Below are positions 9,001 to 16,673 of a DNA stretch of 64,000 nucleotides, piece after piece. Both the position numbers and the translations under genes were made by a program. Numbering within the stretch: position 1 is the first letter of the stretch; each line of letters opens with the position of its first letter. The notes beneath the pieces were generated by a model. That model had not been told where the DNA came from, did not search any database, and saw nothing but the letters and a program-made list of their open reading frames with translations. The stretch lies in the NCBI GenBank assembly GCA_050181915.1, contig JBFXCS010000002.1:186001-250000 (forward strand). The letters run 5' to 3'. Origin of the DNA: JBFXCS01 sp050181915. GTDB lineage: Bacteria > Actinomycetota > Thermoleophilia > Miltoncostaeales > Miltoncostaeaceae.

Positions 9001-9417
9001 CTACTTCTTCTTGTAGACGTTGTCGCCGATGTCCTTGCGGACCGCGTGCACCGGGTTGCCCGCGGCGTCCCACTGGTAGTAGGAGCAGGCCGGGCCGAAG
9101 GAGGGCTCGTAGACGTCGATCCTCGGGTTGCGGCCGACGTCGCGGGCGGCGGCCGCGTGGCGCAGCAGGCTGGGGTCGTCGCCCTCGGGCCACACGATCA
9201 CCAGATGGGCCGCGGTGAGGAAGTTGGCGATGAACTCGCAGCCCTCGGCCGGGCAGTTCCAGGGGTCGGTGCGGACGCAGTACCAGCCGCTGTAGTCCTC
9301 GCCGGAATCGTCGGTCCACAGCTCCTCGTCGATCCCCTCCTCCTCGTCGAGGTCGGGGAGGGCCGGGGCGACGAGCGGATCGTCGAGGCCGACTCCGGGG
9401 CGCGTCTCGTCGGGCAT
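9001..9417 (-). CDS. Uncharacterised 138-residue acidic protein
   Basis: I do not recognise a family. ATG 9417 is chosen because AGGAG sits 6 bases upstream on the minus strand; the longer open frame adds only Arg-rich sequence. The N-terminal third is very acidic (DLDEEEGIDEELWTDDSGED). The middle has CVRTDPWNCPAEGCEFIANF, three cysteines, with a histidine shortly after that could make a small metal site. The end is basic (DNVYKKK). No signal peptide or membrane segment is visible. It lies 11 bases downstream of moaE on the same strand, so it may be co-transcribed with the molybdopterin genes. Confidence 0.65.
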   Translation of the reverse strand: MPDETRPGVGLDDPLVAPALPDLDEEEGIDEELWTDDSGEDYSGWYCVRTDPWNCPAEGCEFIANFLTAAHLVIVWPEGDDPSLLRHAAAARDVGRNPRIDVYEPSFGPACSYYQWDAAGNPVHAVRKDIGDNVYKKK

Positions 9418-9428
9418 GGGCGCTCCTG

Positions 9429-9863
9429 TCAGTGGGTGTGGACGTGACCGGCGGCGCAGCCGTCCGCCCAGGTGGCGGCACCGTCCTCGCGCACCGTCTG
9501 CTTCCAGATCGGGACGCGCGCCTTCAGCTCGTCGATGGCGTAGCGGCACGCGGCGAAGGCGGCCGGGCGATGGCCGGCCGAGGCCGCGACGACCACGCTC
9601 GGCGCGCCGACCGCGACGGCGCCCACCCGGTGCTCCATCGCGATCGCCGCGCCGTAGCGGCGCGCCGCCTCGCCGGCGATCGCGGTCATCTCTGCGAGGG
9701 CGAGCTCCTCGTAGGCCTCGTAGCGCAGCTCCCGCACCGGCGCGCCGTCGGCCGCGTCGCGCCGGGTGGTGCCGACGAACAGCACCGCGGCGCCGTGCTC
9801 GGCGTCGCCGACGGCGGCGAGCACGGCGGACGGGTCCAGGGGGGTCTCGACGAGGGCGATCAT
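9429..9863 (-). CDS. moaE: Molybdopterin synthase catalytic subunit MoaE
   Basis: Large subunit of molybdopterin synthase, which adds two sulfurs to precursor Z using MoaD thiocarboxylate. It has 144 residues, the normal length. Family motifs are visible: VLFVGTTRRD, LRYEAYEELA, EHRVGAVAVG, and the substrate-binding KARVPIWKQ near the C-terminus. ATG 9863 overlaps the moaD stop by four bases (ATGA), so MoaD and MoaE are probably made in step. Confidence 0.95.
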   Translation of the reverse strand: MIALVETPLDPSAVLAAVGDAEHGAAVLFVGTTRRDAADGAPVRELRYEAYEELALAEMTAIAGEAARRYGAAIAMEHRVGAVAVGAPSVVVAASAGHRPAAFAACRYAIDELKARVPIWKQTVREDGAATWADGCAAGHVHTH

Positions 9864-10120
9864 CCGCCCGACACCGGCAGCACCAGGGCCACCTCGTCGC
9901 CGTCGCGCAGCGGGGCGCCGGGGATGGTCCACTCGTGGTTCACCGCGTAGCGCAGGCCGTCCGGCAGGCCGTGGGCGCGGACCGCCTCGGGCAGGTGGGC
10001 CCACAGCGCCCCGACGGGCGTCGCGGCCGGCACCCGCACCTCCACGCGGCCGGATCCGGCCGCCTCGCGGAGGGTCGCGAACAGGCGGACGGCGACCTCG
10101 ATCTCGCCATCGTCGGACAC
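9860..10120 (-). CDS. moaD: MoaD sulfur-carrier subunit of molybdopterin synthase
   Basis: Ubiquitin-fold sulfur carrier of 86 residues. It has VAVRLFATLREAAG at the start and DGDEVALVLPVSGG at the end. The C-terminal Gly-Gly is the residue pair adenylated and thiocarboxylated by the MoeB-type enzyme. I start at GTG 10120. A possible earlier ATG at 10144 would add eight residues and fall across the -10-like hexamer. It is divergent from the lysyl-oxidase-like gene. Confidence 0.9.
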   Translation of the reverse strand: MSDDGEIEVAVRLFATLREAAGSGRVEVRVPAATPVGALWAHLPEAVRAHGLPDGLRYAVNHEWTIPGAPLRDGDEVALVLPVSGG

Positions 10121-10127
10121 GTGGCCG

Positions 10128-10133
10128 ACTCTA
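10128..10133 (-). promoter_or_regulatory. Candidate -10 hexamer TAGAGT for leaderless moaD
   Basis: On the minus strand TAGAGT ends 7 bases before the moaD GTG with no ribosome-binding site between. It is one of a set of similarly placed hexamers. Confidence 0.35.
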
Positions 10134-10206
10134 GCCCAGCTCATCGGCGGACGGCCGGCCGGTTCGCGTTGCGCCCAGATGAAAGGCTTTTCCAGGGACT
10201 CTGGGG

Positions 10207-10212
10207 TAGTTT
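10207..10212 (+). promoter_or_regulatory. Candidate -10 hexamer TAGTTT for the leaderless lysyl-oxidase-like gene
   Basis: TAGTTT ends 6 bases before GTG 10219, in a less GC-rich pocket within the divergent 98-base region shared with moaD. Confidence 0.4.
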
Positions 10213-10218
10213 CCGCAC

Positions 10219-12009
10219 GTGAAGACACCTCGGCGCCCCATCGTGCTGGGCCTGATCGCCGCCGCGGCCGCCGCCGGCGCGTCGATCCCGATCGTCACGG
10301 CCGCCGTCGACCCCACCCAGTACCGCCTGCCGGACCTGCGCTCGGACCCGCCGGGCGAGCCCTCCCCGGTGGAGGTGTACTCGAACACGGCGCTGCCGAC
10401 GCCGGTCGACGACTGGCTCATCGTCCGCTTCGACGGCTACATCACGAACGTGGGCGCCGGGCCGCTCGACGTGGCCGGGAACCCCCAACTCGACGACCCC
10501 GCGCCTCCCGCCGACCCGACGGCCCCCGCCCCGGACGACCCGGCCGCCATGTGGCAGCGCGCCCCCGACCTCAACGGCGTGCTCCGGCCGGTCGCGAAGG
10601 TCCCGGTGAAGTTCGAGAACACCGACGACCACAACCACTTCCACCTGAAGCGCGCCGTGGAGTACTCGCTGTGGACGGCCGACAAGCGGGCGATGGTCGC
10701 GCCGGCCAACAAGGTGGGCTTCTGCCTGTACGACATCGAGGACCTGCAGGCCGTGAACGGGAGGCCCGAGCGCACCCCCTTCTACGACTACGACGTGACC
10801 CGCTTCTGCCAGGCCGGCAACCGGGGCGCCACGCAGCTGCGGATGGGGGTCTCGGCCGGGTGGCGCGACATCTACGACCGCGACCTGGAGTTCCAGTACG
10901 TCAACGTCTCGAACGTGGCCCCGGGGACCTACCTGCTGGCGTCCCGCGCCGACCCCGACGACGTCATCGCCGAGAGCGACGAGGACAACCCGATCGCGTT
11001 CGCCGACGCCACCCCGGTCACCGTCCCCGGCTTCGTGGCCTCCCCCGTGCAGGCCGGCTTCGACCTCGGCGCCCCGGCCACCGTGCGGCTCCGGGCCGAG
11101 ACCGTCGGATCGGGCCCGCTGGTCGCACCGGCGAACCGCCGCTTCCGCATCGTCGAGGCCCCCGCCCACGGCACGCTCGACCGGCCCGTCGGGGCGAGCT
11201 TCGCCGGCGACACGGTCACCTACACGCCCGACCCGGGCTTCCGCGGCGTCGACACCTTCCGCTACGTCGCCGTGAACACCTTCGGCGCGCAGGACGACCG
11301 CGGCCGCTACCCGAACGGGGACACCTCGCAGGCGCCGACCGCACCGATCCCCTCTTACCCCCTCAGCCCGCCGCAGGCCACCGGCCTCGTCGTCAGCAAC
11401 GGCGGCGCCGTCGGCATCTCCGGCGCGCCGGCGCTCCTGTTCACGGGCACGGCCGCGCAGCTCACCGCCGACGTCTACAACGTGGCCCCGGGGGTCGCGT
11501 GGAGCGTCGACGGCGTCCCCGGCGGGAACGCCGCGGTCGGCACCATCGGCGCCGACGGCCTCTACACCGCGCCCGCCGCGGCCGCTCCCGGCACGACCGT
11601 CACGATCACCGCCACCAGCCTCGGCGACCCCTCCCTCAGCGACAGCGTGACGATCGAGATCGTCCCGGCGCCCGAGGCGGTGCCGCTGCCCGCGGCGCCG
11701 CCGTCCGGCACGGCGAGCATCCAGTCGGTCGGCGTCCTCGGCACCCCCACCACGGTGCTGAAGGGCGCCGGCAAGAGGATCCTGATCGTCGGCGTCACCT
11801 CCCGCCGCTCGGGCCAGATCGCCATCAACGCCCGCGACGGCGCCCGCAGCTCCCGCACCTGCCGGGTGCGCGTGGCGGCCGGCCAGCGCGCCACCTGCCG
11901 CATCGTGCTGAAGAAGGGCATGCGCGCGGCGAGGACCACGGTCATCACCGTGCTGCGCCCCGACCGCGGCGCGCGGGTGGTGAAGCGCACCCGCCTCCGG
12001 GCGCGCTGA
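10219..12009 (+). CDS. Secreted lysyl-oxidase-like protein with Ig-like domains
   Basis: Exported protein of 596 residues with a signal peptide (Lys/Arg start, then an Ala-rich core to about residue 29). The region to about residue 270 resembles the bacterial lysyl oxidase family. It has a histidine cluster DDHNHFHL (H138, H140, H142) as candidate copper ligands, and FCLYDIEDLQ and CQAGNRGATQLRMGVSAGWRD. Next come a cadherin/Ig-like repeat (VTYTPDPGFRGVDTFRYVAVN), a second Ig-like part (AQLTADVYNVAPGVAWSVDG) and a very basic C-terminal beta-type domain with two cysteines ending in RTRLRAR. The likely role is cross-linking or binding in the extracellular matrix. Whether the LTQ cofactor forms cannot be told. 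Confidence 0.8.
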   Translation: MKTPRRPIVLGLIAAAAAAGASIPIVTAAVDPTQYRLPDLRSDPPGEPSPVEVYSNTALPTPVDDWLIVRFDGYITNVGAGPLDVAGNPQLDDPAPPADPTAPAPDDPAAMWQRAPDLNGVLRPVAKVPVKFENTDDHNHFHLKRAVEYSLWTADKRAMVAPANKVGFCLYDIEDLQAVNGRPERTPFYDYDVTRFCQAGNRGATQLRMGVSAGWRDIYDRDLEFQYVNVSNVAPGTYLLASRADPDDVIAESDEDNPIAFADATPVTVPGFVASPVQAGFDLGAPATVRLRAETVGSGPLVAPANRRFRIVEAPAHGTLDRPVGASFAGDTVTYTPDPGFRGVDTFRYVAVNTFGAQDDRGRYPNGDTSQAPTAPIPSYPLSPPQATGLVVSNGGAVGISGAPALLFTGTAAQLTADVYNVAPGVAWSVDGVPGGNAAVGTIGADGLYTAPAAAAPGTTVTITATSLGDPSLSDSVTIEIVPAPEAVPLPAAPPSGTASIQSVGVLGTPTTVLKGAGKRILIVGVTSRRSGQIAINARDGARSSRTCRVRVAAGQRATCRIVLKKGMRAARTTVITVLRPDRGARVVKRTRLRAR

Positions 12010-12014
12010 CCGCC

Positions 12015-12036
12015 CTCCGGGACGGCCCTCCCGGAG
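12015..12036 (+). terminator. Hairpin terminator after the lysyl-oxidase-like gene
   Basis: CTCCGGGA and TCCCGGAG make a perfect 8-base stem with a 6-base loop directly after the stop codon. There is no T-tract, as is common in very GC-rich genomes. Confidence 0.5.
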
Positions 12037-12072
12037 CCCGCCGCGAGATACGCGGAATTCCGAGCGAAGTGG

Positions 12073-12078
12073 TAGCCT
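12073..12078 (+). promoter_or_regulatory. Candidate -10 hexamer TAGCCT for the carboxylase operon
   Basis: TAGCCT lies about 73 bases before the beta-subunit ATG. The intervening GC-rich leader can form hairpins and ends in a GAGGGGA ribosome-binding-like stretch, so this would be a leadered promoter. Confidence 0.3.
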
Positions 12079-12151
12079 CGGCGCCCCGCCGTGACGGCGG
12101 CCCGGCGAGTTGAGCTCCCCGGCGGGGGCGGAGTGAGGGGACGGACGTGAC

Positions 12152-13714
12152 ATGAGCACGGAGGAGAAGCGCGAGCGCCTGCGCGCCCTCCGCGACGAGG
12201 CGGTGCACGCGGGCAGCGAGGCCGCCGTCGAGCGCCAGCACGCCCGCGGCAAGCTCACCGCGCGCGAGCGCATCGACCTGCTGGTCGATCCCGGCAGCTT
12301 CGTCGAGCTCGACATGTTCACCCGCCACCGCGCGCACGGCTTCGGCCTGGAGGAGAACCGCCCCTGGGGCGACGGGGTCGTCACCGGCCACGCCACCGTC
12401 GACGGGCGCAGGGTCTTCCTCTTCAGCCAGGACTTCACCGTCTTCGGCGGCAGCCTCGGCGAGGTGTTCGCCGAGAAGATCGTGAAGGCGATGGACCTGG
12501 CGGTGAAGATGGGCTGCCCCTTCATCGGCATCAACGACTCGGGCGGGGCGCGCATCCAGGAGGGCGTCGTCAGCCTGGGCGGCTACGCCGACATCTTCTT
12601 CCGCAACGTCCGCGCCAGCGGGGTCATCCCCCAGATCTCCGTGGTGATGGGCCCCTGCGCGGGCGGCGCCGTGTACAGCCCGGCGATCACCGACTTCATC
12701 TTCATGGTGCGCGAGACCAGCCACATGTTCATCACCGGCCCCGAGGTCATCAAGACCGTGACCGGCGAGGACGTGACCATGGAGGAGCTGGGCGGCGCGC
12801 AGAGCCACGCCACCCGCTCCGGCGTGTGCCATTTCGCGGCCGACTCCGAGCAGGACTGCCTGCAGCAGGTGCGCGACCTGCTGTCGTTCCTGCCGCAGAA
12901 CAACCTGGACTCGCCGCCCTACCTGGCGACCGCCGATCCGGCCGACCGGGCCGAGCCCGAGCTGGCGACGATCATCCCGGACGCCCCCACCAAGCCGTAC
13001 GACATCGCGCGGGTCATCGAGCTGGTCGTGGACGACGGCGACTTCCTCGAGGTGCAGCCCCTCTACGCCCAGAACATCGTGGTCGGCTACGGGCGCCTCA
13101 ACGGCCACGTGGTCGGCATCGTCGGCAACCAGCCGAAGGCGCTCGCCGGCGTGCTCGACATCGACGCCAGCATCAAGGCCGCGCGCTTCATCCGCTTCTG
13201 CGACGCCTTCAACATCCCGCTGGTGTCGTTCGTGGACGTGCCCGGCTTCCTGCCCGGCACCACCCAGGAGTACGGCGGGATCATCCTGCACGGCGCGAAG
13301 CTGCTGTACGCCTACAGCGAGGCCACGGTGCCGAAGCTCACCGTGATCACCCGCAAGGCCTACGGCGGCGCCTACGACGTGATGAGCAGCAAGCACGTGG
13401 GCGCCGACTTCAACGCGGCGTGGCCCACCGCCGAGATCGCCGTGATGGGGCCCGACGGCGCGGTGAACATCATCTTCCGCCGCGAGCTGGCCGAGGCGGA
13501 GAGGAACGGCGGCGACGTGGCGGCGCGGCGCGCCCAGCTCATCGAGGAGTACAGGGAGCGGTTCGCCAACCCCTACATCGCGGCCGAGCGCGGATACGTG
13601 GACGACGTGATCGAGCCGGAGGAGACGCGCGCCTGGCTGATCAGGGCGCTCGAGGCCTCGCTGACCAAGCGCGAGGCGCGGCCCCGCCGCAAGCACGGGA
13701 ACATCCCGCTGTGA
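12152..13714 (+). CDS. pccB: Acyl-CoA (propionyl-CoA) carboxylase beta subunit, carboxyltransferase
   Basis: Carboxyltransferase half of a biotin-dependent acyl-CoA carboxylase, 520 residues. It transfers CO2 from carboxybiotin to propionyl-CoA and/or acetyl-CoA. The two crotonase-like halves are clear: GINDSGGARIQEGVVSLGGY and GPCAGGAVYSPAITDF in the N half, FVDVPGFLPGTTQEYGGII and RKAYGGAYDVM in the C half. The beta-epsilon-alpha order with GTGA overlaps on both sides is typical of actinobacterial ACC/PCC operons. Propionyl-CoA is the likely substrate, given mutAB-meaB nearby, but the acetyl/propionyl choice is not proven. Confidence 0.93.
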   Translation: MSTEEKRERLRALRDEAVHAGSEAAVERQHARGKLTARERIDLLVDPGSFVELDMFTRHRAHGFGLEENRPWGDGVVTGHATVDGRRVFLFSQDFTVFGGSLGEVFAEKIVKAMDLAVKMGCPFIGINDSGGARIQEGVVSLGGYADIFFRNVRASGVIPQISVVMGPCAGGAVYSPAITDFIFMVRETSHMFITGPEVIKTVTGEDVTMEELGGAQSHATRSGVCHFAADSEQDCLQQVRDLLSFLPQNNLDSPPYLATADPADRAEPELATIIPDAPTKPYDIARVIELVVDDGDFLEVQPLYAQNIVVGYGRLNGHVVGIVGNQPKALAGVLDIDASIKAARFIRFCDAFNIPLVSFVDVPGFLPGTTQEYGGIILHGAKLLYAYSEATVPKLTVITRKAYGGAYDVMSSKHVGADFNAAWPTAEIAVMGPDGAVNIIFRRELAEAERNGGDVAARRAQLIEEYRERFANPYIAAERGYVDDVIEPEETRAWLIRALEASLTKREARPRRKHGNIPL

Positions 13715-13935
13715 GCCTGCGCCTGGAGGTGACGGCCGGCGGCGCGCCCCGTCCGGCGCAGCTGGCCGCGCTCACCGCCGCGGCGACGGCCCTGCTCGCC
13801 GCCGCCGCGCCCGGGCCCGCCGATCCGCGGCCCGCGACCTACCGCTCGCGCTGGCGGCGGGCGGCGATGCTCGACGACATCGAGGTGCCCGCCGGCGCCG
13901 AGGACGACGGACCCGCGTGGGGAGGCACGGCGTGA
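13711..13935 (+). CDS. Small acyl-CoA carboxylase epsilon-like subunit
   Basis: A 74-residue product read from GTG 13711, overlapping the beta-subunit stop and the alpha-subunit start by four bases each. It starts SLRLEVTAGG, has an Ala-rich helix, then TYRSRWRRAAMLDDIEVP and an acidic tail. Position, length and the late Trp/Arg element match epsilon subunits (AccE/PccE) that activate actinobacterial carboxylases. Similarity is weak in such small proteins, so the name rests mainly on context. Confidence 0.7.
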   Translation: MSLRLEVTAGGAPRPAQLAALTAAATALLAAAAPGPADPRPATYRSRWRRAAMLDDIEVPAGAEDDGPAWGGTA

Positions 13936-15719
13936 CGTTCCAGAAGGTGATGGTCGCCAACCGGGGCGAGATCGCGGTGCGCGTGTTCCGCACGCTGCGC
14001 GAGATGGGCATCCCGTCGATCGCCGTCTACTCCGAGACCGACCGCGACGCGCTGTTCGTGCGCCACGCCGACGAGGCCTTCCTGCTCGGCCCCGGCCTCG
14101 CGGCCGAGACGTACCTGAACGTGCCCCGCATCCTGGAGATCGCCGCGCGGGCGGGGGTCGACGCGGTCCACCCGGGCTACGGCTTCCTGGCCGAGAACGC
14201 GGAGTTCGCGCGGTCGCTGGCGGCCGCCGGGATCACCTGGATCGGACCGCCGCCCGACGCGATCGACGCGATGGGCTCGAAGGTGCGCGCCCGCGCGCTG
14301 ATAGACGCGGCCGGCGTGCCGATCGTGCCCGGCGTGACCGAGCCGGTCGCCGACCTCGCCGCCGCGCGCGAGGTGGCCGAGTCGATCGGGTACCCGGTCG
14401 CGGTGAAGGCCTCGGCGGGCGGCGGCGGCAAGGGCTTCCGCGTCGCCCTCTCGGCCGATGCGCTGCAGGACGCCTTCGAGGGCGCGATCCGCGAGGGCGA
14501 GCGCTTCTTCGCCGACGGCGCCGTCTACCTCGAGCGCTACCTGCCGGAGCCGCGGCACGTGGAGATCCAGATCCTCGCCGACTCCCACGGCAACACCGTG
14601 TGGCTGGGCGAGCGCGACTGCTCGGTGCAGCGCCGCCACCAGAAGCTGATCGAGGAGACGCCGAGCCCGGTGGTGTCGGACGACCTGCGCCGGCGGATGG
14701 GCGAGGCGTCGGTGCGCGCCGCCCGGGCGGTCGGGTACACCTCGGCGGGCACGCTCGAGTACCTGGTGTCGGGCGAGGAGTTCTTCTTCCTGGAGATGAA
14801 CACCCGCATCCAGGTGGAGCACACGGTCACCGAGGTCGTGACCGGCCTGGACCTGGTGCGCGAGCAGGTGCGCGTCGCCGCGGGCGGGGCGCTGTCGGTG
14901 GCGCAGGAGGACGTCGCGCCCCGCGGCCACGCCTTCGAGTGCCGCATCAACGCGGAGGACGCCTCACAGCGGTTCCTGCCGTCGCCGGCCGCGATCACCG
15001 CCTACCGCGAGCCGTCCGGGCCCGGCGTGCGGGTGGACTCGGGCGTGCGGGCCGGCTCCGTGATCCCGGAGATCTACGACCCGATGGTGGCGAAGCTGAT
15101 CGCCTGGGACGTCGACCGCGAGTCGGCGCGGCGGCGGATGCTGCGGGCGCTCGACGAGTACGTGGTGGAGGGTCCGACGACGCTGATCCCGTTCCACCGG
15201 TGGCTGCTGCGCCAGCAGGAGTTCATCGACGGGGGCGCCTGCCACGCGCTGCTCGCGAAGCTGGCGGAGGAGCCGACGCCGATCCCGCCGATCGAGGGCG
15301 CGCCGGCGGCCCCGCCGGCGGACGAGGCGGCCGAGGCCCACGAGACGGTGGCGACGAGCTTCGTGGCCGAGGTGGACGGGCAGCGGTTCGAGGTGGTGCT
15401 GCGGCACCCGCCGCTGGGCGGCGGTCCGGCGGCGGCGGCGGCGCCGGCGAAGCGACCGCGCAGGGACCGCTCCGGTGGTGGTGGCGGGGGCGGCGGCGCG
15501 TCGAGCGACGAGCTGGTCACGCCGATGCAGGGCACCGTCCTGCGGGTCGCGGTGGAGGCCGGCCAGGCGGTCGCCGCGGGCGACCTGGTCTGCATCGTCG
15601 AGGCGATGAAGATGGAGAACGAGATCGCCGCGCACCGGTCGGGCACCGTCGGCGAGATCCGCGTGGCGGAGGGCCAGGGGGTCAACGCCGGCGACGTCGT
15701 CGCGCTGATCGTCGAGTAG
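13932..15719 (+). CDS. pccA: Acyl-CoA carboxylase alpha subunit (biotin carboxylase plus biotin carrier)
   Basis: Biotinylated alpha subunit of 595 residues from GTG 13932. The biotin carboxylase domain starts FQKVMVANRGEIAVRVFRT and has the ATP-grasp glycine loop KASAGGGGKGFR, HVEIQILADSHGN, the RDCSVQRR motif and EMNTRIQVEHTVTE. A Pro/Ala and then Gly-rich linker (around residues 510-520) leads to the carrier domain, with the biotinyl lysine at about K560 in EAMKMEN, 35 residues from the end. It is the last gene of the operon. It could serve more than one beta subunit in the cell. Confidence 0.95.
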   Translation: MTFQKVMVANRGEIAVRVFRTLREMGIPSIAVYSETDRDALFVRHADEAFLLGPGLAAETYLNVPRILEIAARAGVDAVHPGYGFLAENAEFARSLAAAGITWIGPPPDAIDAMGSKVRARALIDAAGVPIVPGVTEPVADLAAAREVAESIGYPVAVKASAGGGGKGFRVALSADALQDAFEGAIREGERFFADGAVYLERYLPEPRHVEIQILADSHGNTVWLGERDCSVQRRHQKLIEETPSPVVSDDLRRRMGEASVRAARAVGYTSAGTLEYLVSGEEFFFLEMNTRIQVEHTVTEVVTGLDLVREQVRVAAGGALSVAQEDVAPRGHAFECRINAEDASQRFLPSPAAITAYREPSGPGVRVDSGVRAGSVIPEIYDPMVAKLIAWDVDRESARRRMLRALDEYVVEGPTTLIPFHRWLLRQQEFIDGGACHALLAKLAEEPTPIPPIEGAPAAPPADEAAEAHETVATSFVAEVDGQRFEVVLRHPPLGGGPAAAAAPAKRPRRDRSGGGGGGGGASSDELVTPMQGTVLRVAVEAGQAVAAGDLVCIVEAMKMENEIAAHRSGTVGEIRVAEGQGVNAGDVVALIVE

Positions 15720-16048
15720 CCCCCGGCCGGCTCACGCGCCCCCGGCGACGGGCGGGAGAACCGTGCGCGAGGGCGGGGTCCGGGACCGGCGGGACCGGCG
15801 GACGAAGGGTCCGGGGCCCGGAGCGCGATGAGCCCCCTCGGGCGGGGGAGCGGAGCAGGCCGGCGCGTAGGGGACGAGCCAGGGCGAGCAGGAGAGCGCC
15901 GCGTGGCGGAATCCCGGGCGTCCGTGTGTCGTGGTCAATTGGCCGTGACCGCCGCGGCCAATTAGACACACACCACGACACGGAGCCTCACCTCATCCGC
16001 GCGACGCACGAGCTGATCCGTATCCATCCCGGAGCGCATCATCAGGGC
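15720..16048. other. Intergenic region with tandem GGGACCGGC and a large hairpin
   Basis: This 329-base gap after the carboxylase operon has no convincing gene on either strand. The first 200 bases are GC-rich and featureless apart from a short tandem GGGACCGGC near 15780-15800. The distal part holds the AT-richer inverted repeat at 15922-15983, described separately, just before the unrecognised gene at 16049. Confidence 0.6.
15922..15983. repeat. Two-tier inverted repeat upstream of the unrecognised gene
   Basis: The outer arms pair at 15922-15935 and 15972-15983 (GTCGTGGT with ACCACGAC at the core). The inner arms AATTGGCC (15937-15944) and GGCCAATT (15956-15963) are perfect. The right side has an extra GACACACA-type insertion, so the whole is an imperfect foldback. 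It could be a structured leader, an operator, or one end of a small mobile unit together with the palindrome at 16578-16620. Confidence 0.7.
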
Positions 16049-16630
16049 ATGGCCAGGAGCTTGTATAAGGGGGAGAGGCTGGGGAAGCGTCCTCCGTGCG
16101 TCCTTTGCGTGGGCGCCGGGCGGGGGGAGCGGCGGGAGCTGCACCTGGGGTACGGGGTGTCGGTGTGGTTGTGCGAGGCGCATCGGTCGCCGGAGTTCCA
16201 GGAGCGACGTGCCGGGCGCGACCTGGTGGCGAGCCTGGATGCGATGTGGCGGGGGGCGGGGTGCCTCACCGCCCGGCGGGCGAGGGCGCTGACGGCGTAC
16301 CGGGAGCGGGTGCTCGCGCGAGGGGGGCCGGCGGGGCGCGACAGGCCCGGCTCGTACTCCTGGCCCGACCTGCGGCGGGAGGCGGAGGCGCGCCTCGCGG
16401 CCGGCGATCCGCCGCGGCGGATCATCGGCGAGCTGCGGGATCGGGCGGGTCGCGGCGAGGCGCGCGCGCCGTCGGTCCGCACCATGCGGCGGTGGCTCGC
16501 GGAGGCCGGCCGGGGCGGCGGCCCGGAGGGCGGAACGGACCCCGGCGACGCACCCGCGGGGGGCGACGGCGGCGGCGTTCCGGAGGAAAGTCCAGGTACG
16601 GCCTGGACTTTCCTCCGGAAACACGCATGG
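16049..16630 (+). CDS. Unrecognised zinc-finger/HTH-like protein, 3' end uncertain
   Basis: I do not recognise a named family. From ATG 16049 the frame gives MARSLYKGERLGKRPPCVLC, then a Cys-rich N-terminus of the form C-x2-C ... C-x2-H (CVLC and CEAHRSPEF), a plausible single zinc site. A helical middle follows, then SWPDLRREAEARLAAGDPPRR and PSVRTMRRWLAEAG, which look like a helix-turn-helix or resolvase-type tail. The frame has no stop until 17426-17428, deep inside the next gene. I therefore end the entry near the palindrome at 16578-16620, where recognisable sequence fades; the true end may have been displaced by that repeat. No good ribosome-binding site is visible. It is flanked on both sides by inverted repeats. 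Confidence 0.5.
16578..16620. repeat. Perfect 19-base inverted repeat with 5-base loop
   Basis: Arms 16578-16596 and 16602-16620 are exact reverse complements around TACGG. There is no T-tract. The repeat lies within or just after the unrecognised gene, and both strands read an open frame through it giving ESPGxxWTFLR. It may act as a terminator, or be a dispersed palindromic (REP-like) repeat. Confidence 0.85.
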
Positions 16631-16673
16631 GAACGGGGGAAGCCGCTACCGGACGGGGTCGCCGGACCGTACA

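Noticed and set aside
9429..10004. Longer moaE frame starting at 10004
   Set aside because: The extra 47 residues are Arg/Pro-rich and lie over moaD, whose own frame is clearly coding.
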